DNA of 64,000 nt from Parashewanella hymeniacidonis (lineage in GTDB: Bacteria; Pseudomonadota; Gammaproteobacteria; Enterobacterales; Shewanellaceae). The stretch lies in the NCBI RefSeq assembly GCF_016900895.1, contig NZ_JAFEUN010000007.1:1-64000 (forward strand). The letters run 5' to 3'. Under the pieces are notes generated by a model. It had not been told where the DNA came from. It ran no database searches and was given only the letters and a program-made list of their open reading frames with translations. Position 1 is the first letter of the stretch. Every line of letters begins with the position of its first letter. Below are positions 32,945 through 42,304 of the stretch, piece after piece. The position numbers and the translations under genes are program-made.

Positions 32945-33000
32945 AATGCGTGGGAAAATTATTCGACGTTTTGGATCTGCTCGCGCATTTGTTCTATAAG
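32945..33000. other. Probable attachment site at the 3' end of yicC
   Basis: The integrase-side junction must lie at or near the last codons of yicC (stop at 32959-32961), since yicC itself ends normally (MREQIQNVE). The second copy of this sequence, marking the other end of the element, was not found by eye in this window, so core and exact crossover are undefined. Confidence 0.5.
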
Positions 33001-33822
33001 CACCTTCATTTCAACCGCTGCAGAAGTGACTTCTGAGCTGATGGATTTTGAAGCAAGCGTGTTTGATTCACGGTTAAATTCTTGCATCATAAAGTCTAAA
33101 CGACGGCCTTGTGCGCCACCTTTTTTGAGGATGCGACGGGTTTCAGCGATGTGGGCATCAAGTCGGTCCATTTCTTCGGCGACGTCTTGTTTTTGAGCCA
33201 GCAATACCATTTCTTGCTCAATACGCGCAGGATCGAGCTCCCCTTGAATTTCGTCTAAACGAGACTGCAATTTGTCGCGTTGCCATTGCATGACTTGCGG
33301 CATGTGTTCACGCACGATTTTCACTTGCTCTTCGATTGAAACCAGACGAGTTTCTAACATCGCTTTTATGGCTTCACCTTCGCGTGAGCGTGATTCAATA
33401 AATTGATCAATAGCGCCATCAAAAACGGTTAGTAGTTCTTTGGCGATGGCATTCATGTCTTGCTCATTGGTGGTAAGTAAACCTGGCCACTTCATTAATT
33501 CAACTAAATCTAATTCGCCTTGACCGGCTTGCTGTTTGAGCTGATTAGCGGTATCAATAAGCTGTGAAGCTAATTCTTGGTTTAATGATATTTCGTTAGC
33601 GCTTGAATCAGAAAGCTCATAACGCAAATTCACTTCAACTTTGCCGCGGTTTAGACGTTTGCGAAGGCGATCTCTCAGTACGGGCTCTAAGCTACGAAAA
33701 TGCTCAGGAAGGCGCAGATAAGTCTCTAAGTAGCGCTGATTAACAGAACGGATTTCCCACGAGGCATTGCCCCAGTCTGCTTTGTGCTCGATGCGAGCAT
33801 AAGCCGTCATACTTTGGATCAT
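32959..33822 (-). CDS. yicC: YicC family protein (endoribonuclease-type stress protein)
   Basis: 287 residues from ATG 33822 (AAGG seven bases upstream), the same length as the E. coli protein. It begins MIQSMTAYARIEHKADWG and contains NQRYLETYLRLPEHFR, RGKVEVNLRYE, ELDPARIEQEMVLLAQKQDV and GRRLDFMMQEFNRESNTLAS, all family hallmarks; the end reads IEQMREQIQNVE. E. coli YicC has been linked to RNA cleavage and small-RNA turnover. The 3' end is intact despite the adjacent integrase, as expected when an element restores the reading frame. It is divergent from the next gene. Confidence 0.95.
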   Translation of the reverse strand: MIQSMTAYARIEHKADWGNASWEIRSVNQRYLETYLRLPEHFRSLEPVLRDRLRKRLNRGKVEVNLRYELSDSSANEISLNQELASQLIDTANQLKQQAGQGELDLVELMKWPGLLTTNEQDMNAIAKELLTVFDGAIDQFIESRSREGEAIKAMLETRLVSIEEQVKIVREHMPQVMQWQRDKLQSRLDEIQGELDPARIEQEMVLLAQKQDVAEEMDRLDAHIAETRRILKKGGAQGRRLDFMMQEFNRESNTLASKSISSEVTSAAVEMKVLIEQMREQIQNVE

Positions 33823-33983
33823 GTTGAAACCTTTTGTATTCATCAAATTGACGCCAGTATAGCAAAGATTAATTTGTTTTTTTCTGTTCAAAATTGAACT
33901 GAAATTGTCGCTTTATTGGTCTTAATTATTAGTACGTATTGCGAACATGTTGATTAGATATTGATTTAGAGGTGAGAATCGCT

Positions 33984-35264
33984 ATGCCTGGAAATATGTT
34001 AGATAAAGCTCAGAATACTCTATTTGGCGATATTACGCCTGATGCTCGCCGAGTTCAGCTCGCTGAAATGGCCGATGCAAGACAAGGTGTACTTTACTTT
34101 CTTTCAAAGTTAGAGATGGCTGACTCACCAAAACCTTCGTCAGTGTTAAATTCAGCATTACTAGGCATGTTTGGAAAAACCGCTGTGCTGGAAGATCTGT
34201 CTGCAGTTTCAGGAAAGATCGCTAGTACCACTTCAGCAGGGCAAATGTTAACGGCTGGCTGTGTTGATGCTATGGATTATGCGCATAAAATAGATCGGAT
34301 GATTTCAGATTTTTGTGTGCAATTAATTGAAAAGTTGGTTTCTTATTTTAGTCGTTTTAGCTCTGCAATTGCAAACAAACTTCGGGCGTTGTCACCTACA
34401 GTTTTAACTCAGGTTGTTACCCAGTCAATCAGCCAATTGATAGGGCAAATTCCTGGTTGGCATTATGTAAAATCGGCTTGCATGATTTACGAGGCAGGTC
34501 GAAGAGCCATTGTCGAAACATTTAATTTAATTTCGCAGCTATGGAGTGGCTACGATGTTGATTTATTGAATGGGCATCCGTCTGTTATCGCCAATGCACT
34601 TGCTCGACATTCGGTTGCGGCCGCAACGAGTGGTGCTCGTGATGCGCTCATTCAAGGGACTGTGGTTGGATTAAAAGCGGCAGCTGATGCTGTAGGGATG
34701 ACAGGAACCATTGTCGGGATTTTAAACAGTGTTTTCTTTGCGATATGGAATTTCATTGAAAAACTCGCTCAAAATTATTTTGTGAATAAAGCGTTGAAAG
34801 AAGCGGCTGATGATTGGGCGATAAGAGAATCATCAGTATCAATGATCTATGATCATAAACGGTTCTCTGAATGGTTCAGAAAAGCGGTAATTCCAGCTCC
34901 AATTTTAGCGGCACTGGTGATTAATTCGGGCGTAGCTGCGCATCCTTATCGTTTTTTAAGGCTGTTAAAAGAAGACGGTGTTGCTTCAGCTTCTGAATTA
35001 GCAAAAGGTGAGCAACACATTGAGAAACTCAAAGACATCAGTCAAAGCTATTTGGATAAATACATGAAAGCGTACGAAGTGACCTTTCATGGTAAGGACG
35101 CTTATGTCAGTGCGATTATGAATGACATTGTCCGCGGCGTTGCCAAACCAACTTCACCACATTTGTTGGAGTTGGCCTACAAAGCCCATGCGCAAAAAGT
35201 GGTAAATGAGGAAGGTGAAAGTGAGTGGGTGTTAGCTTACGAGGATGGCACCAAAGTCAGTTAA
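33984..35264 (+). CDS. Uncharacterised 426-residue protein with hydrophobic segments
   Basis: Starts at ATG 33984 (AGAGG eleven bases upstream; GTG 33972 is possible). No known family was recognised and there is no signal peptide. The sequence is mostly helical and alanine/serine-rich, with hydrophobic stretches around residues 235-260 (GMTGTIVGILNSVFFAIWNF) and 305-325 (PAPILAALVINSGVAA). A soluble helical C-terminus follows (KLKDISQSYLDKYMKAYEV). It is a single gene between yicC and rph, which are often neighbours, so it looks like an insertion of an accessory gene. A membrane-active effector is one idea, but nothing proves it. Confidence 0.7.
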   Translation: MPGNMLDKAQNTLFGDITPDARRVQLAEMADARQGVLYFLSKLEMADSPKPSSVLNSALLGMFGKTAVLEDLSAVSGKIASTTSAGQMLTAGCVDAMDYAHKIDRMISDFCVQLIEKLVSYFSRFSSAIANKLRALSPTVLTQVVTQSISQLIGQIPGWHYVKSACMIYEAGRRAIVETFNLISQLWSGYDVDLLNGHPSVIANALARHSVAAATSGARDALIQGTVVGLKAAADAVGMTGTIVGILNSVFFAIWNFIEKLAQNYFVNKALKEAADDWAIRESSVSMIYDHKRFSEWFRKAVIPAPILAALVINSGVAAHPYRFLRLLKEDGVASASELAKGEQHIEKLKDISQSYLDKYMKAYEVTFHGKDAYVSAIMNDIVRGVAKPTSPHLLELAYKAHAQKVVNEEGESEWVLAYEDGTKVS

Positions 35265-35283
35265 TTTTAGACGGTAACCTTTC

Positions 35284-35330
35284 ATATTGACTTAGTTTTA
35301 ACGTTATATCGTATATTACTAAGTCAATAT
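35284..35330. repeat. 13-bp perfect inverted repeat with 21-base spacer
   Basis: ATATTGACTTAGT (35284-35296) and its exact reverse complement ACTAAGTCAATAT (35318-35330) flank a 21-base AT-rich spacer in the gap between the uncharacterised gene and rph. No T-run follows. The arms could be an operator, a processed RNA hairpin or the remnant of a small mobile element. Confidence 0.6.
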
Positions 35331-35463
35331 TTAGTATTTTGATTGAAATCGTATTTTGCTTCGCTCAATGACTTGGGCAGTAGGATCTCTTTACCATCAT
35401 TAGCTCATGTTGCGTTAATTGTTTTTAATTCCTACTGAGTGTGCCATTTCATATTGATTTGGC

Positions 35464-35469
35464 TATAAT
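35464..35469 (+). promoter_or_regulatory. Probable -10 element of the rph promoter
   Basis: A perfect TATAAT lies 42 bases before the rph ATG. The -35 position is poor (around 35440-35446). No other strong -10 was noticed in this gap. Confidence 0.5.
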
Positions 35470-35510
35470 AGCGCACAAATTTTTGTAAGCCTTTTCAAAA
35501 GGAAAATACC

Positions 35511-36224
35511 ATGCGTCCAAGCAATCGTACTCCAGCGCAAGCTCGACCAATTACTATTACACGTAACTTTACCGCTCATGCAGAAGGTTCTGTATTAGTT
35601 GAGTTTGGTGAAACGAAAGTATTATGTACCGCAAGTTTCACTGAAGGCGTACCTCGTTTCCTTAAAGGTCAAGGTCAAGGCTGGGTAACGGCTGAATACG
35701 GTATGCTTCCACGTTCGACGCATTCAAGAATGGATCGTGAAGCGGCTCGTGGTAAACAGTCAGGACGTACACAAGAAATTCAACGCTTAATCGGTCGCAG
35801 CTTACGTGCGTGTGTTGATATGAAAGCACTGGGCGAAAACACCATTGTGATTGATTGTGACGTGATTCAAGCGGATGGTGGTACTCGCACGGCTTCGATC
35901 ACTGGTGCATGTGTAGCATTAGTTGATGCGTTAAATCACGCTCGCAGTAAAGGTGTGATTAAAACTAACCCACTTAAGTTTTTAATTGCCGCAGTGAGTG
36001 TTGGTATTTATAAAGGCGAGCCAATCAGTGATCTTGAATATCTGGAAGACAGCGAAGCTGAAACCGATATGAATGTAGTAATGACAGAAACAGGTAAAAT
36101 GATTGAAGTACAAGGTACCGCTGAAGGCGAACCGTTCAGTCATGAAGAGCTACTTGAAATGTTAAGCCTTGCGAAAAACAGTATAAGAGAAATTGTTGAT
36201 GCGCAGAAAGCTGCATTGAATTGA
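35511..36224 (+). CDS. rph: Ribonuclease PH
   Basis: 237 residues, the usual length. Opens [20 protein letters not shown] and carries [56 protein letters not shown] and [20 protein letters not shown], the phosphate- and RNA-binding motifs of RNase PH. It trims 3' ends of tRNA precursors using phosphate. It is followed by its own terminator and then pyrE, the conserved rph-pyrE order of gammaproteobacteria. In E. coli K-12 a defective rph reduces pyrE; here rph is intact. Confidence 0.97.
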   Translation: MRPSNRTPAQARPITITRNFTAHAEGSVLVEFGETKVLCTASFTEGVPRFLKGQGQGWVTAEYGMLPRSTHSRMDREAARGKQSGRTQEIQRLIGRSLRACVDMKALGENTIVIDCDVIQADGGTRTASITGACVALVDALNHARSKGVIKTNPLKFLIAAVSVGIYKGEPISDLEYLEDSEAETDMNVVMTETGKMIEVQGTAEGEPFSHEELLEMLSLAKNSIREIVDAQKAALN

Positions 36225-36228
36225 TTTG

Positions 36229-36257
36229 AAAAAAACGCCCCATAGAGGGCGTTTTTT
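36229..36257 (+). terminator. Rho-independent terminator between rph and pyrE
   Basis: AAAAACGCCC pairs with GGGCGTTTTT around the loop CATAGA, followed by a T-run. In E. coli the rph-pyrE gap holds a pyrimidine-controlled attenuator, and this hairpin sits at the same place; no leader analysis was done. Confidence 0.8.
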
Positions 36258-36301
36258 CTATGCTAAACCCACTACCTTACACAATAAAATAGGATGAATT
36301 A

Positions 36302-36943
36302 ATGAAAGCCTATCAAAAAGAATTTATCGAATTTGCGCTTGAACGTAATGTATTACGTTTTGGTGAGTTTACCTTGAAGTCAGGTCGCACAAGTCCATAT
36401 TTTTTCAATGCAGGCTTATTTAACACCGGGCGCGATTTGGCAAAGCTTGGGCGTTTTTATGCCGCAGCGCTTGTTGATTCAGGTATCGACTATGATTTAG
36501 TTTTTGGTCCAGCTTATAAAGGCATTCCTATCGCAACGACTACAACCATAGCGTTAGCTGAACATCATGATATTGATGCGCCGTATTGCTTCAACCGCAA
36601 AGAGAAAAAAGATCACGGTGAAGGTGGTTCGCTGGTAGGAAGTGAGCTTCAAGGAAAAGTGATGCTGGTGGATGACGTTATTACAGCGGGCACGGCCATT
36701 CGTGAGTCGATGGAAATTATTCAAGCCAATAATGCGGAATTAGCTGGTGTATTGATTGCGTTAGACAGACAAGAAAAAGGCAAGGCGGAATTATCAGCAA
36801 TACAAGAAGTTGAGCGTGATTTTGACTGTGGTGTTATCTCTATTGTGACCTTGGGTGATTTACTGATTTATCTTGAACAGAAACCAGAGATGGAAACTGA
36901 GCTTGCAGCAGTGTCAGCTTATCGTGAACAATACGGGATCTGA
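36302..36943 (+). CDS. pyrE: Orotate phosphoribosyltransferase
   Basis: 213 residues, matching the family length. Shows [73 protein letters not shown] (flexible loop) and the PRPP-binding [15 protein letters not shown]. It makes orotidine monophosphate in pyrimidine synthesis. Regulation through the terminator-like hairpin upstream is likely. It is convergent with fadL. Confidence 0.97.
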   Translation: MKAYQKEFIEFALERNVLRFGEFTLKSGRTSPYFFNAGLFNTGRDLAKLGRFYAAALVDSGIDYDLVFGPAYKGIPIATTTTIALAEHHDIDAPYCFNRKEKKDHGEGGSLVGSELQGKVMLVDDVITAGTAIRESMEIIQANNAELAGVLIALDRQEKGKAELSAIQEVERDFDCGVISIVTLGDLLIYLEQKPEMETELAAVSAYREQYGI

Positions 36944-36949
36944 TTAATG

Positions 36950-36979
36950 AAAAAACCGCTCTAAATATCTTTAGAGCGG
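36950..36979 (-). terminator. Terminator of fadL, possibly bidirectional with pyrE
   Basis: CCGCTCTAAA and TTTAGAGCGG form a perfect 10-bp stem with a TATC loop. On the - strand it is followed by TTTTTT, so it serves fadL best; the hairpin could also affect pyrE on the + strand. Confidence 0.8.
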
Positions 36980-36997
36980 ATGTTATTGAGTTCGACT

Positions 36998-38344
36998 TTA
37001 GAACTTGTAGCTTGCCTGTACACCTAAAAGTAATACATCGCCTTCTGCATTACCGTTAAAGTGAACCGTTGCTAAGCCTGCAATGTCTTGCTCTTCATTA
37101 ATTGGTGCATCACCATGGGCTTTAATGTAAGTGGCACTGAAGTCTAATGTTAGATCTTTGCTTGCTTGATATCCTGCACCCACTGAGTACCATAACCGAT
37201 CAGAATCAGGAATTGTGGTTGTACGGTATTCATTCCTTACAGCGGTTTTATCCAGTGCAACACCAGCACGAGCAACCCATTGGTTGTTAATTTGGTAAGT
37301 ACCACCGATGGCATAACGCAGGTTATTTTTAAAGTTTTCAACTTTAACTAGATCGGTATCACCAACAACACTTGCTGGTTTTTCATTTGGGAAGTGAGCA
37401 ACGAGTTCTTTAAATACACTCCATTGCGTCCAATTAATGCTGGTGTGAAGAGCGAGCTTATCGGTTAATTGGTGAAACGTAGAAAACTCTGCAAAAGCAG
37501 GAATCTCTAGTGGTAACTGGCCATCAAATTTAGTCAGTTCACCTTGAGCATTACGATAAAGAGCGCCAGAAGCTGTGCCATCTAAATCGAATTTAACACC
37601 AGAATGATAAGCTAAGCCGATGCGGTTATTGTCATTCAGTTGGTAGGTGGTGCCAAGTTGCCAACCAAACGCTACATCATCACCTTTTAGTGATTTTAGG
37701 CTTGTGCCAGCTGAAGGGAGACGAGCTGCAACTTCTGGAGGCAATCCCGCTTTAATAGGTTCAATCCAAGCAGGCATAGAGGCGTTAAGCTCGCCTTCGC
37801 CATAAACGATACGTACACCACCGCCAATAGAAAGTTGCTCATTCAGCTTGTATGCAATATTAGGGGTGAACTCAACGGTTTTAATTGAAGTGTGTTGACC
37901 AAATAAAGCTGAAGCATGAGTCTCACTAACTTCCGTAGCTAAACCGTAATTAGAGTTAAGTGCGATGCCCCAAGTTAATTGGTCATTCAGTTGGTTTGAA
38001 TAGTAAAAGTTAGGTACAGCAGCGTTATCTGCAACGTCAGTCGCACCAGCTGGAAGCGTAATTGGAACTGGAAGAAGTGCAGAGTCAATTGTCACGCTAC
38101 CAGGAACGTCGACATTAGGCATGACATAAATAGCGCCGGTAGAAATTTGTCGGCCTTTAAGCTCGGTTAAAAGAGCTGGGTTACGACCTTGTGCTGAAGC
38201 GTTGTCAGCAATCGCGGCTTCACCTGCGAAGGCGCGCCCCATTCCTGTGGCAGAATATTCAGCAAGTTGGAAACCCGCTGCTTGAACTTGAGCTGTTGAA
38301 GCACAAAGAGCTGCAATAGCAACACTTAAAATACGTTTTTTCAT
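36998..38344 (-). CDS. fadL: FadL/OmpP1-family outer-membrane long-chain fatty acid transporter
   Basis: 448 residues. Signal peptide ILSVAIAALCASTAQVQA, then the diagnostic mature N-terminus AGFQLAEYSATGMGRAFAGE with ADNASAQGRNPALL, the FadL hatch. The remainder is beta-strand-rich barrel sequence (AYKLNEQLSIGGGVRIVYGE, FGWQLGTTYQLNDNNRIGLA) ending in an aromatic residue (LGVQASYKF). It moves long-chain fatty acids or other hydrophobic molecules across the outer membrane. The gene stands alone, divergent from the TPR gene and convergent with pyrE. Substrate specificity beyond the family cannot be read. Confidence 0.95.
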   Translation of the reverse strand: MKKRILSVAIAALCASTAQVQAAGFQLAEYSATGMGRAFAGEAAIADNASAQGRNPALLTELKGRQISTGAIYVMPNVDVPGSVTIDSALLPVPITLPAGATDVADNAAVPNFYYSNQLNDQLTWGIALNSNYGLATEVSETHASALFGQHTSIKTVEFTPNIAYKLNEQLSIGGGVRIVYGEGELNASMPAWIEPIKAGLPPEVAARLPSAGTSLKSLKGDDVAFGWQLGTTYQLNDNNRIGLAYHSGVKFDLDGTASGALYRNAQGELTKFDGQLPLEIPAFAEFSTFHQLTDKLALHTSINWTQWSVFKELVAHFPNEKPASVVGDTDLVKVENFKNNLRYAIGGTYQINNQWVARAGVALDKTAVRNEYRTTTIPDSDRLWYSVGAGYQASKDLTLDFSATYIKAHGDAPINEEQDIAGLATVHFNGNAEGDVLLLGVQASYKF

Positions 38345-38698
38345 TTTTTATTCTCTATTTTGCTACTACTTGCTGTGTAATACATTTCAACAAAAGCTGA
38401 AATTACAACGACAAGATAGAGTAAACATTCAATTAGCAGTGCGGAGTTTACTTACCAAAATGCGCATTGCAATAGTTAATGTGACTTTGTTCAAGTTTAT
38501 TATTCTAAACACTTGACTAATTCGTATGATGTTCTGATTGTTGGTTTTATTTGATGTTAAGCAGAAACTCAGTATTCACTTAGGCTGGCGTGATTGTTAC
38601 AATGTTGACCGATTGAGTGTTATGTTCAGTGTTTTTTTACACTCGGAAAGATGGATTTAGTTGCTAACAAATTGAATAAAAATGGAGTAAAAAGAAAA
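38345..38698. other. Divergent intergenic region between fadL and the TPR gene
   Basis: No gene seen. It must contain the two divergent promoters. No clear FadR palindrome or strong sigma-70 pair was recognised by eye. Confidence 0.5.
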
Positions 38699-40473
38699 AT
38701 GGACTTTAGGTGGTTATTGTTAGCACTCTCGCTGTTTATTCCTCACGTTTTTGCTTCGCCCATGACGGATATGGATGAGCTCGTTCCTTTGGTTTATCAA
38801 TATCCTGCTGAAGCAGCAAAAAAAGTTGAATTACTGGATACGTCTAAATACACCTTTCGTGAAAAGTTACGCCTACAACTCATTCGCTGCGAACTACTTA
38901 ATCAAAACGGTGATGGTCAAGCTGCGATTAATCTAGCCCAACTCTCGATTGCCCAAGCGAAATCAAATCAGTTAGAAGAAGCATTACCTTATTTTTATAT
39001 TTGTATGGCGGATGGTTATTCGTCAGTTGGGCAGTTTACTCATACGTTTACATTGCTTGACGATGCGATTTCTCAGGCAAAAAAATCGAGTCAACTCCAA
39101 GCATTAGTTAATGCACTCAGAACAAGAGCTCAGTTTGATACAGAATTTGAAGATTTTAGTTCAGCGATTGAAGACCTGAGGTTAGCTATAGACATACTTC
39201 CTCAACAATTTAATCAAGACTTTAATTGGTTTTGGCTCCTGAAACCTTTATATATACAACAATGGCTAACATGTTTTTTTCGTCTAATGAGCTTGAATTG
39301 AGCTTAAAACATATTAAGTCTGCATTGGCTTCAAAGGATGCAATCGGAGCTGTTCGTTTTTTTGCACTTCTGAGTGCAGCAAGGTTTAACTTTAATGCTA
39401 ATGATATTGAGCAAAGCTCGAGGTATATTGAAGAAGCAAAGCCAAGCTTAAACGAAATAGAGTCCGAAGAATTGCGCTATATTAGCCAAGCTATAATAGC
39501 TTCTCTTGAATTTGATTTTGGGAATTATCAGCAGGCTGAATCTCTATTAATTGAATCAATGAAAGTATTTTCTAAGCGTTACAAAGTAGTTCATTTAATG
39601 AGATCCAATCGACTATTGGCGCAAATTAAGTTTGCACAAGGAGAAAGTCATAAAGCTATCGAGTTAGCAAAGACTGCTATAGAGCAAGCAAAAACCTTGA
39701 AACAATATTCAGATTTGCAAACTTTATATCACCTTCTTGAAATGCACTATTTGAGAGTTCATGATAAAGATAGTGCTTACGAAAACCTGAAACTTGCTTA
39801 TGAAGCCGGAAACCAAGCAAATAAAGAACTCAACAGTGCTCGTTTTATCCAGTACAAAGCTCGTTTAGATAGACAAGCTTCAATTAATAGTCAGCAAAAA
39901 CAACTTATTTCCACGAAGGAACAGCCTCAGCCTGAATCTTACCGGGCCCTGAAATTAGTCTTTTTTGTATTTGGAATGCTCGGTATTTGTATCTTGTTTG
40001 TGATTATCCAAACGAAACGTCAGGCTAAACGTGAGCGAGCGCTAGCACAGCAGGAGTTGCCGATTAAACAAGAGCTTAATCAACTCTTGATTTCAGCAAA
40101 AAAACAATCGTCTCCGTTATCTTTGCTTTTGGTTCATATTGAGAAGTTGGATTTAACTCAGTTTGAAACACTTCAACAAGGTATTGATGATGTTGTCAGA
40201 GAGTCCGATATCGTAATTCAATATCCACCCTCTGAATTATTAGTCATATTACCTAATACCACTAACGCCGGTGCGCAAAAGGTCGTTGCAAATTTATATC
40301 GCCACATTAAGCAAGTGACACATCGAGATCATATCTTTGGCATGGCATCGATGCAGCAGTTTGATCAAATCGACCAATTGATTAAAAGGGCCAACTTCGA
40401 TCGTTTAACTCAGCTGAAAAACCGTGAGATCAGAACGTCAAAATTTGATGACGTTCAAGCGGCGAATACATGA
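38699..40473 (+). pseudogene. TPR/degenerate-GGDEF membrane protein interrupted by a frameshift
   Basis: A signal peptide (WLLLALSLFIPHVFA) and TPR-like helices run in one frame to about 39232, then the frame ends at 39301. The protein continues in the -1 frame from about 39226: more TPR helices, a transmembrane segment (LVFFVFGMLGICILFVIIQT) and a GGDEF-like domain where the GGDEF motif reads YPPSEL. One extra T in the TTTT run at about 39229-39232 would join the frames as NWFLAPETF. Intact, it would be about 590 residues, a periplasmic-sensor/cytoplasmic-GGDEF-like design without cyclase residues. ATG 38699 was chosen for the signal peptide and GGAG upstream. A sequencing error cannot be excluded. 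Confidence 0.75.
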
Positions 40474-40477
40474 TGCA

Positions 40478-42304
40478 TCAGTTTTCAATTAAGTACTGAT
40501 TAATTGTTTCAATAAATTCATTACCAAAACGCTCTAATTTACGTTCACCAACACCATTAATGGCTAAGAATTCATACTTATCTGTGGGAGTCTGTGCTGC
40601 CATTTCAGCTAACGTTGCGTCACTGAATACTAAGTAAGGTGGTATTTCTAGTTCATCCGCTAGCTTACGTCTTAATGATTTTAACTTTGCAAATAACTGG
40701 CGGTCATAGTGTTGTGGGGCCCTAGAGTTACCTTTTGATTTTCGAGTCGCTACCGACAACTGCATTCTTGGCACGGCTAGTTGCAATGGTTGCTCACCCA
40801 TTAACACATTTCGAGCTTGTGGGTTTAGGCGTACAGACGAACCACGAGTGACATCTTGTGTGGCAAGTCCTAGATGTATTAACTGACGACAAACACTCAG
40901 CCAATGCTCATGGGACTTATCTTTACCAATGCCCCACGTTGATAACTTATTATGTCCACGTTCTACGACCAAATGATTCTGAGAGCCTCTCAGTACGTCG
41001 ATTAAATAATTGAGTCCATAACTCTGTTTGATGCGATATATGCAAGATAAGACCTTTTGTGCATCTTCTAGACCATCATATTGCTTAGGTGGGTCAAGAC
41101 AAATGTCGCAGTTACCACAAGGTTCGTTAGCTGGCTCATCAAAGTAGTGGAGTAATACTTGGCGGCGGCAAGTCTGTGCTTCGGCAAAGGCTGCCATCGA
41201 ATTAAGCTTATGTAGCTCAACTCGTTGTTGTTCGTTTGGCTGTGATTGTTCGATTAAATGTCTAACTCGGCCAATATCCGCAGGATCATATAACAGCAGT
41301 GCTTCTGCTTCTAACCCGTCACGCCCAGCTCGGCCTGTTTCTTGATAATAAGACTCGACACTTTTTGGAATATCATAATGCACAACGAAGCGTACGTTAG
41401 ATTTGTTGATACCCATACCAAAAGCCACAGTAGCGACTACAACATCAATGTGATCTTTTAAAAACTCATCTTGAACCGTTGCTCGTTGTTCCTGGGTTTT
41501 TCCTGCATGGTAAGCCTTGGCATTAATGCCTTGCATGACTAAGCGATCGGCGACTTCATCAACCCGTTTACGACTTGTGCAATAAACGATGCCGCTTTGG
41601 CCTTGTTGTTCAGCGACAAACTTTCTAAGTTGCTGAGCCGCATTAAGCTTTTCAACAACGGTATAACGAATGTTTGGCCTGTCGAAGCTAGACAACCACT
41701 TAAAAGGTGTGATGTTCAGGCGCTCACAAATACTTTCTCTTGTGGCGTAGTCTGCAGTAGCTGTCAACGCCATCATTGGAATATTAGGAAAGTGCTGCTT
41801 GAGCTTTCCTAATTGGGCATATTCAGGTCTAAAATCATGTCCCCATTGACTGATGCAGTGAGCTTCATCAATAGCAAAAAGGCTAACATTGGCCTCCTTA
41901 ATACGTTCAATGAAGTCACCATAGAGCAAGCGTTCTGGTGATACATAAAGCAGCTTCAATTCACCGAAAAATAATTGTCGAAGTATTGATGAACTTTGCT
42001 CTCTTGATTGTGACGAATTAAGGTAAGCGGCAGCAACACCCTGTTGAATTAAGCTATCTACTTGGTCTTTCATCAACGAGATAAGTGGTGAAACAACAAT
42101 GGTAACACCAGGCAGCAACATGGCTGGGAGTTGATAGCAAATACTTTTGCCTCCCCCTGTAGGCATGATAGATAGTGTATCTCTACCCTGTAAGCAATGT
42201 TCAATCACCTCGCGCTGGCCATGACGAAAATCTCGATAACCAAAGACTTGAGCTAAACACTGAAGCAATGGATCTTGTGGGGTTTGGTTATCAAAAGCCT
42301 GCAT
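40478..42304 (-). CDS. recQ: ATP-dependent DNA helicase RecQ
   Basis: 608 residues, full family length. Walker A MPTGGGKSICYQLPAML, DEAH box LFAIDEAHCISQWGHDFRPE, motif VI region YQETGRAGRDGLEAEALLLY, zinc-binding cysteines (CRRQVLLHYF, CGNCDICLDPP), RQC winged helix and a C-terminal HRDC domain (LVFSDATLAEMAAQTP). It unwinds DNA in recombination and repair. The gene is convergent with the disrupted TPR gene and divergent from rarD. Confidence 0.97.
   Translation of the reverse strand: MQAFDNQTPQDPLLQCLAQVFGYRDFRHGQREVIEHCLQGRDTLSIMPTGGGKSICYQLPAMLLPGVTIVVSPLISLMKDQVDSLIQQGVAAAYLNSSQSREQSSSILRQLFFGELKLLYVSPERLLYGDFIERIKEANVSLFAIDEAHCISQWGHDFRPEYAQLGKLKQHFPNIPMMALTATADYATRESICERLNITPFKWLSSFDRPNIRYTVVEKLNAAQQLRKFVAEQQGQSGIVYCTSRKRVDEVADRLVMQGINAKAYHAGKTQEQRATVQDEFLKDHIDVVVATVAFGMGINKSNVRFVVHYDIPKSVESYYQETGRAGRDGLEAEALLLYDPADIGRVRHLIEQSQPNEQQRVELHKLNSMAAFAEAQTCRRQVLLHYFDEPANEPCGNCDICLDPPKQYDGLEDAQKVLSCIYRIKQSYGLNYLIDVLRGSQNHLVVERGHNKLSTWGIGKDKSHEHWLSVCRQLIHLGLATQDVTRGSSVRLNPQARNVLMGEQPLQLAVPRMQLSVATRKSKGNSRAPQHYDRQLFAKLKSLRRKLADELEIPPYLVFSDATLAEMAAQTPTDKYEFLAINGVGERKLERFGNEFIETINQYLIEN

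Larger units (their letters stand above)
26947..32959 (-). mobile_element. Mobilizable genomic island core inserted at the 3' end of yicC
   Basis: Contains in order a tyrosine integrase beside yicC, a CI/LexA-type repressor, two replication genes, FlhD/FlhC-like regulators, an oriT-like region, a MobC-like protein and a relaxase. No type IV secretion genes are present, so it is mobilizable rather than self-conjugative. The 3' end of yicC is a documented integration target of mobilizable islands such as MGIVflInd1. The left boundary is not proven: no copy of the yicC 3' end was found further left, so the true element may extend through the toxin cluster and beyond the window. The interval given is the minimum core. 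Confidence 0.8.

Noticed and set aside
26947-32959. Self-transmissible ICE
   Set aside because: No type IV secretion, coupling-protein or pilus genes are present in the element core.
39220-39240. Programmed -1 frameshift joining the two parts of the TPR gene
   Set aside because: No X-XXY-YYZ slippery heptamer in the right phase was seen and no stimulatory hairpin stands out; a one-base deletion explains it better.
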